Made by a program: the position numbers and the translations under genes. Below the pieces are notes generated by a model, which was not told the origin of the DNA, did no database searches, and saw only the letters and a program-made list of their open reading frames with translations. From Mesorhizobium sp. ORS 3324 (lineage in GTDB: Bacteria > Pseudomonadota > Alphaproteobacteria > Rhizobiales > Rhizobiaceae), in assembly GCA_000824825.2 (NCBI GenBank), contig LM655204.1, positions 1 through 64,000 on the forward strand: DNA of 64,000 bases. The letters run 5' to 3'. This document shows, one piece after another, positions 43,938 to 53,489 of this stretch (position 1 is its first letter; every line of letters begins with the position of its first letter).

Positions 43938-45542
43938 ATGTTCAGCCAAATTCTCAACCCCACCGGAAATCTGTTCATCACCTGGCTCGTGGCACTGATT
44001 CCGGTCGCGGCATTGCTTTTCATGCTCGCCGCGCTTCGCTGGTCGGCCTGGGTTGCGACGCTCGTCGGTTCCGTGATTACGCTCGCGCTCGGACTGTGGG
44101 TCTGGCGCATGCCCTTTGGCGATGGCATACGCGCCTATCTCTACGGTTCCGCGACCGGCGTATGGAATGTTGACTGGATCACGTTCTGGGGTGTGATGCT
44201 GTTCAACACGCTGGTCGTCTCCGGCGCGTTCGACAAATTGCGGCGTTGGCTGGTGGCGCAGGGGACACAGGACGTTCGGGTCCAGACCATCCTCTTTGCC
44301 TGGGCGTTCGGCGCGCTGCTCGAAGGCCTTGTCGGCTTCGGCTATCCATGGGCTTTCGTCGCCCCGATCCTGATCGCTCTCGGCATTCCGGATCTCGATG
44401 CGATTCGGGTTGCCGCGATCGCCAACAACGCGCCGGTCTCCTATGGAGCACTCGGCGCGCCGATCATCGCGCTTGCGGCTGTCACCGGCTATCCGCTGCT
44501 CGCGCTGTCAGCTTCAATCAGCAAGATCGTGGCGATCCTGGCGCTGCTGCCGCCATGGATACTGCTATATCTCGTTTCGGGCAGGAAGGGCATGTGGGAG
44601 GCATGGCCACTCGCGGTGGTCGGCTCGCTCGCCTACATCGCCGGGCAGCTGCCGGTCGGCACCTATCTCGGTCCTTACCTGCCGGATGTTGCCGGCGCAA
44701 TCGTGTGCTTCGTGTGTCTGTTGCTGTTGCTCAAAATCTGGCAGCCGAAGCAGATGCGAGCCTATGGCGGCGAGCCGCTCGCCGGTCCTGCCACAGCCAC
44801 CTCTCACGGCCTTTCGGCCGGCGACATCTTCCAGGCCTGGCTGCCGATCGCCGTTCTGATCGTCGTCGTGGTGGCCTGGACCGGACCGTGGTCCAAGCTG
44901 CCCAGCATTACGCTGCTCAAAATGCAGGTGGCCGCGGCATCCTCGATCACACAGGGCGCGACGATCACCGCGGCCTTCAGCTGGACCCCGTTCGTCGGGG
45001 GCTCGGCCATACTTGCATCATGGATCATCGTCGCGCTGCTGCTTCGCGTGAACGGACGGCAACTTGCCGAGATCTGGACGACGACATGGTCGCAGATGTG
45101 GGGGGCTTGCCTCGTCGGCGTGTTCATTTTCGGCCTGGCCTATGTCTACAACTATTCCGGCATGGCGGCATCGCTGGCGAAGGCCTTTGCGTCGCTCGGC
45201 CCCGCCTTCATCATCGTCGCTCCGCTGCTCGGCTTCATCGGGGTCGCCCTGTCGGGCAGCAACACGTCCACCAACGCAATGTTTGGCAAGTTCCAGGCGC
45301 TGGTCGGGCAACTCCTCGCCTTTCCGCCGCTGCTCCTGCCGACCGTCAATTCGGTCGGCGCGGAGATTGGAAAGCCGATCGCGCCGCAAACCGCCAGCGT
45401 CGGCGTTTCCACCACGCGCTTCGTGCGCGACGAAGGCGAGGTCATCCGGCACAATTTCTTCTGGTGCCTGGTGGTGCTCTGCTATCTCATCGTCATCAGC
45501 GTTGTCTGCTATCTTTTCTTCCCGGGTATCGCCAGCCTCTGA
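43938..45542 (+). CDS. L-lactate permease family transporter
   Basis: A 534-residue integral membrane protein with 12 or more hydrophobic segments. Family text includes FGALLEGLVGFGYPWAF near residue 130, LSGSNTSTNAMFG near 438, and the C-terminal SVGAEIGKPIAPQ. It imports L-lactate or glycolate with protons. The ATG at 43938 is preferred to one 17 codons upstream because family members start just before this first membrane segment; the ribosome site is weak for both. No lactate dehydrogenase lies nearby. Confidence 0.92.
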   Translation: MFSQILNPTGNLFITWLVALIPVAALLFMLAALRWSAWVATLVGSVITLALGLWVWRMPFGDGIRAYLYGSATGVWNVDWITFWGVMLFNTLVVSGAFDKLRRWLVAQGTQDVRVQTILFAWAFGALLEGLVGFGYPWAFVAPILIALGIPDLDAIRVAAIANNAPVSYGALGAPIIALAAVTGYPLLALSASISKIVAILALLPPWILLYLVSGRKGMWEAWPLAVVGSLAYIAGQLPVGTYLGPYLPDVAGAIVCFVCLLLLLKIWQPKQMRAYGGEPLAGPATATSHGLSAGDIFQAWLPIAVLIVVVVAWTGPWSKLPSITLLKMQVAAASSITQGATITAAFSWTPFVGGSAILASWIIVALLLRVNGRQLAEIWTTTWSQMWGACLVGVFIFGLAYVYNYSGMAASLAKAFASLGPAFIIVAPLLGFIGVALSGSNTSTNAMFGKFQALVGQLLAFPPLLLPTVNSVGAEIGKPIAPQTASVGVSTTRFVRDEGEVIRHNFFWCLVVLCYLIVISVVCYLFFPGIASL

Positions 45543-45614
45543 GTTGTTTCGGCTGGGCCGGATATCGGGCGCTTTGGATGGGAAGCGTCGCGGTCAGCGG
45601 GAATCGGGGCTCGG

Positions 45615-45713
45615 CATCGCCAGCGCCGTGCGGATGACATGCGAGAGTTCGCCGCGCTCACGAAGCGCCGTCCACTCTTGCGTCTGCGGGAGCGCGGCTT
45701 CGCCGCTGCATTC
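45615..45713 (-). pseudogene. Remnant of the C-terminal end of a DUF1772-type protein
   Basis: The minus strand reads CSGEAALPQTQEWTALRERG and then ELSHVIRTALAM. This is clearly related to the end of the intact protein at 52989-53489 (SSGAPPTPTEEWTTLRNQW, ELSHVIRAASAM). Only about 33 codons remain, in the 298-base gap between lctP-like and capA-like genes. Confidence 0.6.
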
Positions 45714-45840
45714 GGTTGACGGGCAAGCTTCGAAGATTGGCAGTAGACCGCGCCGAAGGCCGCGCCCGTCATAACCCTGCTGCCCGGCAAGCGGCACGTT
45801 CCGCCAGACCTAGTATGTGTCAAGAAGGGACCTGTGCGAA

Positions 45841-46941
45841 ATGAGGCTGTTTCTGTGCGGCGATGTGATGACCGGTCGTGGCATCGACCAAATCCTGCCG
45901 CAGCCTTGCGATCCGACCCTCTACGAGCCGCATATCCGCTCTGCTCTTGCCTACGTGAAGTTAGCGGAAAGTCGTTCAGGCGAAATCCCGAGGGCGGTGG
46001 CCTTCGACTATATTTGGGGCGATGCGCTGGACGAGATCGATCGCCGCGAAGCAGATTTCAGGATCATCAACCTGGAAACCAGTGTCACTGCTGATGGAAA
46101 ACCTGAGCCGAAGGGCATCAATTATCGGATGCACCCGGCGAATTGGGGCTGCATAACTGCCGCCGATATCGACTGCTGTGTCCTTGCCAACAACCATGTC
46201 GCTGACTGGGGATCAGCCGGCCTGAGGGATACGCTGCGCGTGGTACAACATGCGGGATTGGCAACGGCCGGCGCTGGGCTAGATGCCGATACGGCTGCCG
46301 CTCCCGCTATCCTCGAAGCCGCTCCGGGCAAGCGGCTTCTCGTATTCGCCGTTGCTTGCCTATCCAGTGGAGTTCCGGAGCACTGGGCTGCCGCGAAGAA
46401 CCGGCCCGGCGTGAATGTCCTTGCCAGTCGGGGCGACGATGCGCTCGCATCCGTCGTCCACTGCATCGATCGCTGGCGCCGGCCCGGCGACGCAGTCCTG
46501 GTCTCCGTCCATTGGGGTCCCAACTGGGGCTATGAAGTGCCGGCCGCGCACATACGCTTTGCGCGCGGCCTGATCGACAGCGCCCGCGTCGATGTCGTCC
46601 ACGGGCACTCTTCGCATCACCCCCTGGCGATCGAGGTTCATGCGGGCAAGCCGATCTTCTACGGATGCGGCGATTTCATCAACGACTACGAGGGGATCGG
46701 CGGGTACGAAGCGTTCCGTCCTGACCTCTCGCTGGCCTATTTCGTCGATTTGGACGACGTGACCAATCGTCTTCTGGGCATGGAGATGGTGCCCTTCCGC
46801 ATGCAGAAATTTCGGCTCGCTCGCGCATCCGACGAGGAAGGCGCCTGGGTCGGCGAGACGCTGGACCGCGAATGCCGGCGCTTCGGGGGACGCGTTCGCC
46901 TGAGCGAGAGCGAGCAGAACACTCTGGTGCTCTCGACATAG
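45841..46941 (+). CDS. CapA family protein (metallophosphatase-like)
   Basis: A 366-residue CapA/PgsA-type protein. Motifs are GDVMTGRGID near the N-terminus, NLETSVT near residue 78, the NNHVADWG segment near 118, SVHWGPNWGYE near 222, and HGHSSHHPL near 257, all typical of the calcineurin-like fold. The family is named for poly-gamma-glutamate capsule synthesis, but many members are of unknown role. No signal peptide is seen. The ATG at 45841 was chosen because the conserved first strand (MRLFLCGDVM) begins there. Confidence 0.87.
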   Translation: MRLFLCGDVMTGRGIDQILPQPCDPTLYEPHIRSALAYVKLAESRSGEIPRAVAFDYIWGDALDEIDRREADFRIINLETSVTADGKPEPKGINYRMHPANWGCITAADIDCCVLANNHVADWGSAGLRDTLRVVQHAGLATAGAGLDADTAAAPAILEAAPGKRLLVFAVACLSSGVPEHWAAAKNRPGVNVLASRGDDALASVVHCIDRWRRPGDAVLVSVHWGPNWGYEVPAAHIRFARGLIDSARVDVVHGHSSHHPLAIEVHAGKPIFYGCGDFINDYEGIGGYEAFRPDLSLAYFVDLDDVTNRLLGMEMVPFRMQKFRLARASDEEGAWVGETLDRECRRFGGRVRLSESEQNTLVLST

Positions 46942-47150
46942 CGTCTGCACAGGTGCTTCGCATGCCACGAGTGTCGTCGATCTGCATCAACGCGTGACAC
47001 CTGTCCTGCCTTGAAGCTTCGAGCGGTCGATCTGACAGCCCGACAGTACGTCAGGCGCCTGCCGTGAGGCTCAGCCTTCGTTTCGGCTCCTTCCTTAGCC
47101 GTCAAAAGGATCGCGCGGCTGCTTGGCATGATATATAAAGATTGTCTAAA

Positions 47151-48941
47151 ATGATCCGCTTGGCCCAAGAGGCGATTTCGGGGATGCCCAGCTATACGAC
47201 CAGAAGGGTGCTATCGAGGAGCGTGGTCGAAATGGGCCTCTTCTCCGCGATGATGAACACCCTGGTGCTGGTTCTGCCCCTCTACATGCTGCAGGTCTAT
47301 GATCGGGTTTTGCCCGCCGCCAATTTGGACACTCTCACCTACCTAACTTTGCTTGCACTTTCGTCGCTTTTGCTCTTGGGCGTGCTCGAAGTCGTGCGGG
47401 GTGTATATGCAAGCCGGCTCGCCGCGCGACTGGATGTCACTTTGGGCACATCGTCCTTTCTCGCTGCAATGAACGGCCCCCGCGCTGGCCTCGGCGATGT
47501 CCAGGCCTTGCGCGACCTGGCCACCCTGCGAGGTTTCATCGCTTCGAGAACTATTTTCTTCCTCTTCGACCTTCCTTTCGGGCCAATCTTCGTGGGCCTG
47601 CTCTATTTCATCCATCCGATGCTCTTCCTTGTGACGGTCGTCGGGGCGGTTCTCATGGTCATCATCGCCATGCTGAATCAGGTCGCGAGTTCGCGACCTA
47701 GCAAGGAGGCGGCGGAGAACCTCAACGCCTCAATGAATTCGGCGCAGGCCTTCGCCCGAAACTTCGAAACCGTTCGCGCACTTGGCATGGTGTCCAACGC
47801 GATAGAGTTCTGGGGGACCCGTTTTTCCGGCTCTCTACACGCCTCGGATGGGCTTGCTCGCATCAATTCATTTTATGGCGGTGTATCGCGCACCACTCGT
47901 TCGACACTGCAGATCGCGATATTGGGGGTCGGCGCTTATCTGGTTCTGCACAACGAGATGACTGCCGGTATGATATTTGCGTCCTCGATGATTTCGGCGC
48001 GCGCTCTGCAACCTCTTGATCAGATCATTGGGAGTTGGCGGCAGATCATCGACGCTAATCTTGCATGGAAGAGGCTTTCGGCTCTCCGATCCGGACCCGA
48101 CAACCAGGAAAACGTGGCATTGCCGGCTCCTCAAGGAGCGTTAAGCGTGGATCAAATAGTCTATCATCTCCCGGGCGCGGCCGACGGGTCGCTGCCGCTG
48201 ATAAAGCGCTTGACCTTTGAAGTCGCCGCCGGCGAAACAGTCGCGATTGTGGGACCGAGCCAGGCTGGAAAATCGACTCTGGCGCGCCTTATCGTCGGTG
48301 CGATCGAGCCCCGCTCGGGGGCGATCCGGGTCGATGGCGGCGATATTCGAAACTGGGATCCGGAAGAACTCGGCCGCCATATTGGTTACCTGCCGCAAGA
48401 TGTTGAACTCTTTCCAGGAACCATTGCCCAAAATATCGCGCGTTTCGAACCGGATGCGCCCGACGAGAAATTGGTCCAAGCAGCCCAGCGGGCCCAAGTG
48501 CATGAGCTCATCCTGGGTCAGAGGGATGGCTATTCGACGCTGATCGGCCCGACCGGCGTTCGCCTTTCGGGTGGCGAGCGTCAGCGCATCGGGCTTGCTC
48601 GCGCCTTTTACGGCGATCCCAAGGTGCTGGTTCTCGACGAGCCCAATGCAAATCTCGATTCCAACGGCGAAGCCGCGCTCGAGCGGGCGATCATCCAGGC
48701 GCGTTTACGAAAAGCGACCGTGCTTGTCATAACCCATCGGCCCTCTCTCGCTTCCAAATGCGATCGCATATTGATGCTGCGCAGTGGCCAGATCGAGATC
48801 TACGGTTTGACCAGGGACGTGCTCGATAGACTTGTCATGCGACGGGGCCAAGCGGGGCGCCCCGCAGCCTCTCAGTCGCGTGACAACGAGGGAGTGGTGC
48901 CTTTCCCGTCATCTGCTCGCGGGGAGATGCAGGCTCGCTAA
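47151..48941 (+). CDS. Type I secretion system permease/ATPase (PrtD-like)
   Basis: A 596-residue ABC exporter. The N-terminal half has about six membrane segments, and the C-terminal half is an ATPase with Walker A GPSQAGKST (about 368-376), signature LSGGERQR (about 471-478), Walker B VLVLDEPNANLD and the switch His in ITHRPS. It drives secretion of RTX-type proteins with the adaptor encoded next and an outer-membrane TolC that is not in the window. No peptidase domain is present. ATG 47151 is used; a TTG three codons earlier is possible. The start lies in AT-rich sequence without a clear ribosome site. Confidence 0.92.
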   Translation: MIRLAQEAISGMPSYTTRRVLSRSVVEMGLFSAMMNTLVLVLPLYMLQVYDRVLPAANLDTLTYLTLLALSSLLLLGVLEVVRGVYASRLAARLDVTLGTSSFLAAMNGPRAGLGDVQALRDLATLRGFIASRTIFFLFDLPFGPIFVGLLYFIHPMLFLVTVVGAVLMVIIAMLNQVASSRPSKEAAENLNASMNSAQAFARNFETVRALGMVSNAIEFWGTRFSGSLHASDGLARINSFYGGVSRTTRSTLQIAILGVGAYLVLHNEMTAGMIFASSMISARALQPLDQIIGSWRQIIDANLAWKRLSALRSGPDNQENVALPAPQGALSVDQIVYHLPGAADGSLPLIKRLTFEVAAGETVAIVGPSQAGKSTLARLIVGAIEPRSGAIRVDGGDIRNWDPEELGRHIGYLPQDVELFPGTIAQNIARFEPDAPDEKLVQAAQRAQVHELILGQRDGYSTLIGPTGVRLSGGERQRIGLARAFYGDPKVLVLDEPNANLDSNGEAALERAIIQARLRKATVLVITHRPSLASKCDRILMLRSGQIEIYGLTRDVLDRLVMRRGQAGRPAASQSRDNEGVVPFPSSARGEMQAR

Positions 48942-50281
48942 TGACGGTTCCCAGCCAAACCATCGGCGCCAAGACGTATCGCTGGCAGCGCAACGTCGAT
49001 ACGCGCACAAATCGGATCACGCTGGCGGGATATGCAAGCGTGTTCGTTTTTTTGCTTGGCTTCGGATACTGGGGCGCAACGGCGCCGATTGCCGGAGCAA
49101 CGATCGCGCCAGGAGTGGTCGCTGCAGCTGGACAAAATGTCATGATCCAGCATCTCGAAGGTGGCGTAGTCCGCAGCATCAAGGTCCGAGAGGGTGACCG
49201 AGTGATACGAGGCCAGGCCCTGATCGTGCTCGATCCAACGGTGGCGCAGTCCCAGCTCAACCGAGTCCTCAAACAGTGGGTCGCACAAAAAGCTGAGATC
49301 GCGAGGCTCGAGGCAGAACGGGACGGCCTGGAGAAAATCCTCCTGCCCCGCGATCTGGGCGCCTACTCAGGCGCGCCCGAATTCAGTGACGTCTTTGCGG
49401 AGCAAACCAAGGAGTTCCAGGCTCGGCTAGCGCGGTATGCCGCAGAACAGGAGATTCTGAGGCAACGGGTAGCAGCCCTCCGGGAAGCCGTTGCCGGCTT
49501 GAGGGCGCAGAAGGATGCTGCGGAAAACCAGCTCGCGATCGTCAATGCCGAAACGGAACGCAAAAAGGGCTTGCTGGAAAAGGGACTGACAAATCGTTCT
49601 GAATACACCGATCTTCTGCGCAGCACCGCCGAGTTGGCAGGTCAGGCGGGATCGCTGGAGGCGCAAATCGCCAGCTTGGCTACCCAGACCGTGGAAGCGC
49701 GTCAACAGATTGAAAGACTTACAACGAGCCGGGTCGAGGATGCCGTCACGGAACTGAACAAAGGCCTGGCGCAGGTGGCAGACCTAGAGGAACAAATCAA
49801 CGCTGCTCGATCGGTCCTGGCGCGGACAACCATTCGTGCCCCGGTGGACGGCATCATTGTCCGCTCGCTCTACAATTCCGAAGGCAGCGTCATCCGTGCT
49901 GGCGAGGTTGCAATGGAGCTTCTGCCGACCACGAATGAACTTATCATCGAGGCAAAGATCAAGCCTGAAGACATCGATTCTATCCGAGTCGGCCAAGGCG
50001 CGAACATGATGTTGACAGCCCTCAATGCGCGGACAACACCAAAAGTGTCCGGAAAGGTGTTCTACGTTTCGGCGGACCGGCTGATCACACCCAGCACTGG
50101 ACAGCCATACTACACCGTGCGGCTTAAGATGGCTGATAAGCTGCCCCCTCAGGTCAAGCCCGAGCAAATCTACCCGGGCATGCCGGTCGAAACCTTCATT
50201 TCAACCGGCGAGCGGACGTTTCTGACCTATCTGACCAAGCCGCTGGTGGATTCGTTCCAGCGCGCCTTTCGGGAAAGATAG
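48941..50281 (+). CDS. HlyD family type I secretion periplasmic adaptor
   Basis: A 446-residue membrane-fusion protein. A single membrane segment lies near residues 28-48 (GYASVFVFLLGFGYW), then a biotinyl-lipoyl-like part (VMIQHLEGGVVRSIKVREGD), a long coiled coil from about 100 to 280, and the HlyD domain with APVDGIIV and the C-terminal YPGMPVETFISTGERTFLTYL. It links the exporter to TolC. Its ATG overlaps the exporter stop by one base (TAATG). Confidence 0.93.
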   Translation: MTVPSQTIGAKTYRWQRNVDTRTNRITLAGYASVFVFLLGFGYWGATAPIAGATIAPGVVAAAGQNVMIQHLEGGVVRSIKVREGDRVIRGQALIVLDPTVAQSQLNRVLKQWVAQKAEIARLEAERDGLEKILLPRDLGAYSGAPEFSDVFAEQTKEFQARLARYAAEQEILRQRVAALREAVAGLRAQKDAAENQLAIVNAETERKKGLLEKGLTNRSEYTDLLRSTAELAGQAGSLEAQIASLATQTVEARQQIERLTTSRVEDAVTELNKGLAQVADLEEQINAARSVLARTTIRAPVDGIIVRSLYNSEGSVIRAGEVAMELLPTTNELIIEAKIKPEDIDSIRVGQGANMMLTALNARTTPKVSGKVFYVSADRLITPSTGQPYYTVRLKMADKLPPQVKPEQIYPGMPVETFISTGERTFLTYLTKPLVDSFQRAFRER

Positions 50282-50456
50282 GCCCGATCCTGCCGCCTGC
50301 GGCCTTCAACCTTGCCCGAAGTGGAACGCGTCCGCCGGATCATTCGCAACCGTGGTTCCGGCCAGTGCGGTCGTCAGCCAGCGTAAAGGCGCCTCTTCCA
50401 TAAAGCGCCGACCATATCTGCCAGGTCCACTCCGTCGTCGTCGGTTGTCCCGGCGA

Positions 50457-51839
50457 TCAAACGATGAACACGTCGTGATAGGTCAGGGCGGCCCCGGGCT
50501 CTAGGTGGGCGATTTCCACCTGGGGGGTCGATTTCGAGCCGTCGGGATCATAGTACAGCACGCCCGTGGCCCGGTTGTAGAGCAGGTGATCGTTGCTGTG
50601 GGCGGCGTGTTGTCGCAACTCGAAATAGCCCGAGTTCACCTGCGTCGGCCTGGACCAGGAGCCGGAGCCGAGCTTGGTGAAGACGGCATTGTCGAGATAG
50701 AGCGCGTCATGTTCCGCGTTGAAGTCGGTGATTGTGTCGACATTGCTGGGGCCATAGGGCGTGTCAAACACAAAGGTGTCCTCGCCCTTGCCACCGGTCA
50801 GCACGTCGTTGCCACCCAGGCCCCGCAGTATATCGTTGCCAGCCAGGGCATCAAAGGTATCGGCCGCGCCAGTGCCGACAAAAGTATCGTTCCCGCTCGT
50901 TCCGTGGGTCGGGTCGGTCGGTGGGATCGGAGGTGACGGTATCGGGTCGGTCGGCGGGGTCGGAGGTGAGGGTATCGGGTCGGTCCCGTCATGGGCCGCA
51001 TGCCAGGCCGCCTTGGCCTGGGCCCAGTAGTCGCGGGCCGCCTGGCCTTGAAGGACCGTCCAGCCGGCGGGCGGCATTGGATAATCGGACGGCAGCGGCG
51101 TGTCAGAGAGGTTGAGATAGTAATTGCCGTGCGACTCGACCGTCTTGTCCCAGGCATGCTGCAGCCGCGCCTGGCCGTTGTGGTGAACATCGGTGATCGC
51201 CACCACGCAGTCGATAAAGTGCAGGCTGGGCGAGACATCGTTAGCGCCTGTGCCATCGTAGAGTTTGAATGGCGAACCGTGGGTCACCACGCCTTTGCGA
51301 AGGTACTCGCCCATGCCCAGAAGCATGCCATCCATGGTGACCGTGTTGTGAGACCCATTCACGTCACCGTCGCCAAGGCTCACTCCGGAAAACACGTGGT
51401 CGAACAGGGAATCCCGGATGGTGCCGCTGATCACGTCGTCGTCCTCGACCGCGTCGTCTCGTGAGTTGCCGACATAGGAATCTTCGATCAGGAAGGTGCC
51501 GGTGCCGCCGACACGAATGCCATCCCAGGGCTGGGTGATCGTCCAGTCGTCGATGGCAAAGCTGTGGGCTGAATTTATACGGACTGCGGCGGAGTTGACG
51601 TAAATGTTCTCCCAGTCGCCGGTTTGGGAGACCGTGCCGTTAATCGTGCCGCCCAAAGCCAGGAGGTTGTCGCCGGGGTTGACGACCGCGAAGGGATAGA
51701 GGTTGGTGGGGCTTCCCTGATTGGCGACAATCCACGAGGCGTTGGTGGCATCGATAAGAGTGTTGGCGGGCAGACCGGATGCTTTATATTGGCGGTAGCC
51801 ATAGTCACCGCTCAAGACAATGGTATTTGTATAGGCCAT
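50457..51839 (-). CDS. Right-handed beta-helix protein with RTX-like C-terminal repeats; probable type I secretion cargo
   Basis: A 460-residue protein. Residues 60-230 are a parallel beta-helix-like region (INGTVSQTGDWENIYVNSA, DSYVGNSRDDAVED, SLFDHVFSGVSLGDGD). A Pro-rich linker follows, in which DPIPSPPTPPT repeats once with one change. Then come GTSGNDTF, LRGLGGNDVLTGGKGEDTF, RTX-like calcium-binding nonapeptides, and a non-repeat C-terminal part. No N-terminal signal is visible, as expected for type I secretion. It faces the exporter genes. The ATG at 51839 has AAGGGGG upstream. Its role outside the cell is unknown; carbohydrate binding or cleavage is one option. Confidence 0.83.
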   Translation of the reverse strand: MAYTNTIVLSGDYGYRQYKASGLPANTLIDATNASWIVANQGSPTNLYPFAVVNPGDNLLALGGTINGTVSQTGDWENIYVNSAAVRINSAHSFAIDDWTITQPWDGIRVGGTGTFLIEDSYVGNSRDDAVEDDDVISGTIRDSLFDHVFSGVSLGDGDVNGSHNTVTMDGMLLGMGEYLRKGVVTHGSPFKLYDGTGANDVSPSLHFIDCVVAITDVHHNGQARLQHAWDKTVESHGNYYLNLSDTPLPSDYPMPPAGWTVLQGQAARDYWAQAKAAWHAAHDGTDPIPSPPTPPTDPIPSPPIPPTDPTHGTSGNDTFVGTGAADTFDALAGNDILRGLGGNDVLTGGKGEDTFVFDTPYGPSNVDTITDFNAEHDALYLDNAVFTKLGSGSWSRPTQVNSGYFELRQHAAHSNDHLLYNRATGVLYYDPDGSKSTPQVEIAHLEPGAALTYHDVFIV

Positions 51840-52490
51840 GCTCGGCCCCCTTTCACACCCCCCGCCCCTTTTGTCACACCCCCCGCCGTTTTTGCCCAAA
51901 CGCCTAAAGCCAGAACGGCCTACCAAAGCCCCGTTAGCGGTGTCGTTCAAATCACAAAATGTAAAAAAAATCTCAAAATGTAAAAATATGTCCGTCGCAG
52001 AAAATGCTGTGGCGCAATGATTTCAGCGCGGCTGCTTTTCGATGGGGATCAGCGCGGCTTTCACGTCTCTTGCCGACAATCCAACGGCCTCGCAGGAGCA
52101 GCGCATGAGCGGAGAAGGTACGCAGGAGTTCCATCATTGCAAAACGGATCATGGAAATATCGGGACGATTGGCGAGGCCATGAAATTCGTCCCTGAGCAA
52201 CAGGGCAATGACGCACGCCCGGCTTATCAAACTCCTTGCAATGAATGTGGCCGATGTTTGCGTCACCTCGACATCACGATCTCTCAGATGTGAAGTGGAA
52301 GTCCGTGCTCCGGCCTCGGAGAACGATGGGGCGGTCCCCTCGACCATCTGCCGATATTTGGCAATGTCGAACCAGTGGCCGCAAACCATGAAGCATAGTG
52401 TCTCAGTTTGAAATTTTCCGAAATTCATATTGCATTTTAATATCGCTCCGACCTCCTATATGCTTGACGCAAAAGCACGGGAGAAAGGGT
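51840..52490. other. Upstream region of the RTX gene, with two kinds of direct repeats; no convincing gene
   Basis: On the minus strand the region leads into the RTX gene. TCACACCCCCCGCC occurs at 51853-51866 and 51874-51887, exactly 21 bases apart. CAAAATGTAAAAA occurs at 51955-51967 and 51974-51986, 19 bases apart, in a short AT-rich patch. These look like tandem regulator sites. A 151-codon minus-strand frame (52428-51973) crosses the region but has no recognisable features. Confidence 0.5.
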
Positions 52491-52703
52491 GTGTCCCGAG
52501 AGCGTGACGTGCTTATGTGGCGCGAAGCCGGGAAACTTGCATCATCCGGCGACTATGAAGGATGGCTTGCCATCGAATCGGAGCTTCGTAGCAGAGGATT
52601 CTCACGCGCCAAGCTGCTGTTTGATAACGACCGGGTCCGCAAAAAATTGGATGATGTCTGTAAGAGGGCACAGCAGCAGCGCGCCGACGCCAACCGGACC
52701 TAA
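52491..52703 (+). CDS. Small conserved hypothetical protein
   Basis: A 70-residue protein starting at GTG 52491 after AGAAAGG. The sequence VSRERDVLMWREAGKLAS, EGWLAIESELRSRGF and KKLDDVCKRA is predicted to be helical. It resembles small rhizobial proteins with a WREAGxLAxxGDY..I..ELRxRGF pattern. Function unknown. It could be longer at the N-terminus, but upstream residues do not look conserved. Confidence 0.6.
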   Translation: MSRERDVLMWREAGKLASSGDYEGWLAIESELRSRGFSRAKLLFDNDRVRKKLDDVCKRAQQQRADANRT

Positions 52704-52969
52704 GGCCAGAAGCGCCCCCGTCGACGTCATTGACCGCAATCAAGGCCGAGCACCGGACCGGTCCGCAACCACCTTGCCGGGCCGCGTCAACGCCATCATG
52801 GCCGCCGCCGGTACAACTTCTCCCTCCTGCTCAGGTGGCTGAACGCTCTTTTGTGGCCTGTCATCGCCTCCCCTCAAAAGTCAGCTGAAGGAGCCCGAAG
52901 CCTGATCCATCATATTGTTCACGGATGACCGCCCAGAGGGAAAGGTTGGACAAGTCTGGCGTGGGTTCA

Positions 52970-52992
52970 CACTTTTCCTGGAATTGCTCTAG
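52970..52992. repeat. Dispersed 23-base repeat, copy 1
   Basis: CACTTTTCCTGGAATTGCT followed by CTAG, overlapping the stop codon of the DUF1772 gene. A second copy with one mismatch is at 54672-54694. The sequence resembles a common intergenic repeat of Mesorhizobium genomes, from memory. Confidence 0.6.
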
Positions 52993-53489
52993 CTGGCGAT
53001 TGCCGTGGTCAGCAGGATCAGGCTCAGCATCGCCGACGCCGCGCGGATAACATGCGAGAGTTCCCACTGGTTGCGAAGTGTGGTCCATTCTTCCGTCGGC
53101 GTGGGCGGGGCTCCGCTGCTGCCCTCGGTTGCGAAGAAGCGCTTCGCCGGCGCGGTCAATTCCACCTCTTGCAGCCAATGTTTGTTGATCGGCTGGGTCA
53201 TGAGCCAGAAGACAAGCTGCATGACAAGGAGCGCGACCAAAGCGCCGCCGACCAGCCAGAACCGGACAGGGCCGCTCAACGTCAGCATCAGCACAAAGGT
53301 CGCAACGATCCCGCCGATCTCGGCGATGCCGCCACCGATCGTGAAGCCAGGATAGTAGATCCGCTGGACGACAAAATACTCCTCTCTGCCGAGCCGCATT
53401 TTGCCCGGCAGTTCCAGCGCATGGGCGAGCGACATGGCCATCGCGCCTGACACAAGAATGACGGTCAGGACCTCCAGAAAAACATACAT
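52989..53489 (-). CDS. DUF1772-type membrane protein
   Basis: A 166-residue inner-membrane protein with four hydrophobic segments (FLEVLTVILVSGAMAMSLAHA at the start, IGGIVATFVLMLTL, WLVGGALVALLVMQLVFWLM and a final AMLSLILLTTAI). The start has GGGAGG upstream of ATG 53489. It resembles DUF1772/anthrone oxygenase-like proteins; the ELSHVIRA segment near the end is shared with the remnant at 45615. Its start lies 149 bases downstream of the NAD(P)-binding gene on the same strand. Function unknown. Confidence 0.78.
   Translation of the reverse strand: MYVFLEVLTVILVSGAMAMSLAHALELPGKMRLGREEYFVVQRIYYPGFTIGGGIAEIGGIVATFVLMLTLSGPVRFWLVGGALVALLVMQLVFWLMTQPINKHWLQEVELTAPAKRFFATEGSSGAPPTPTEEWTTLRNQWELSHVIRAASAMLSLILLTTAIAS

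Noticed and set aside
51973..52428. Possible 151-residue minus-strand protein upstream of the RTX gene
   Set aside because: No family resemblance, no good ribosome site, and its end lies in the AT-rich repeat patch. Left as non-coding.
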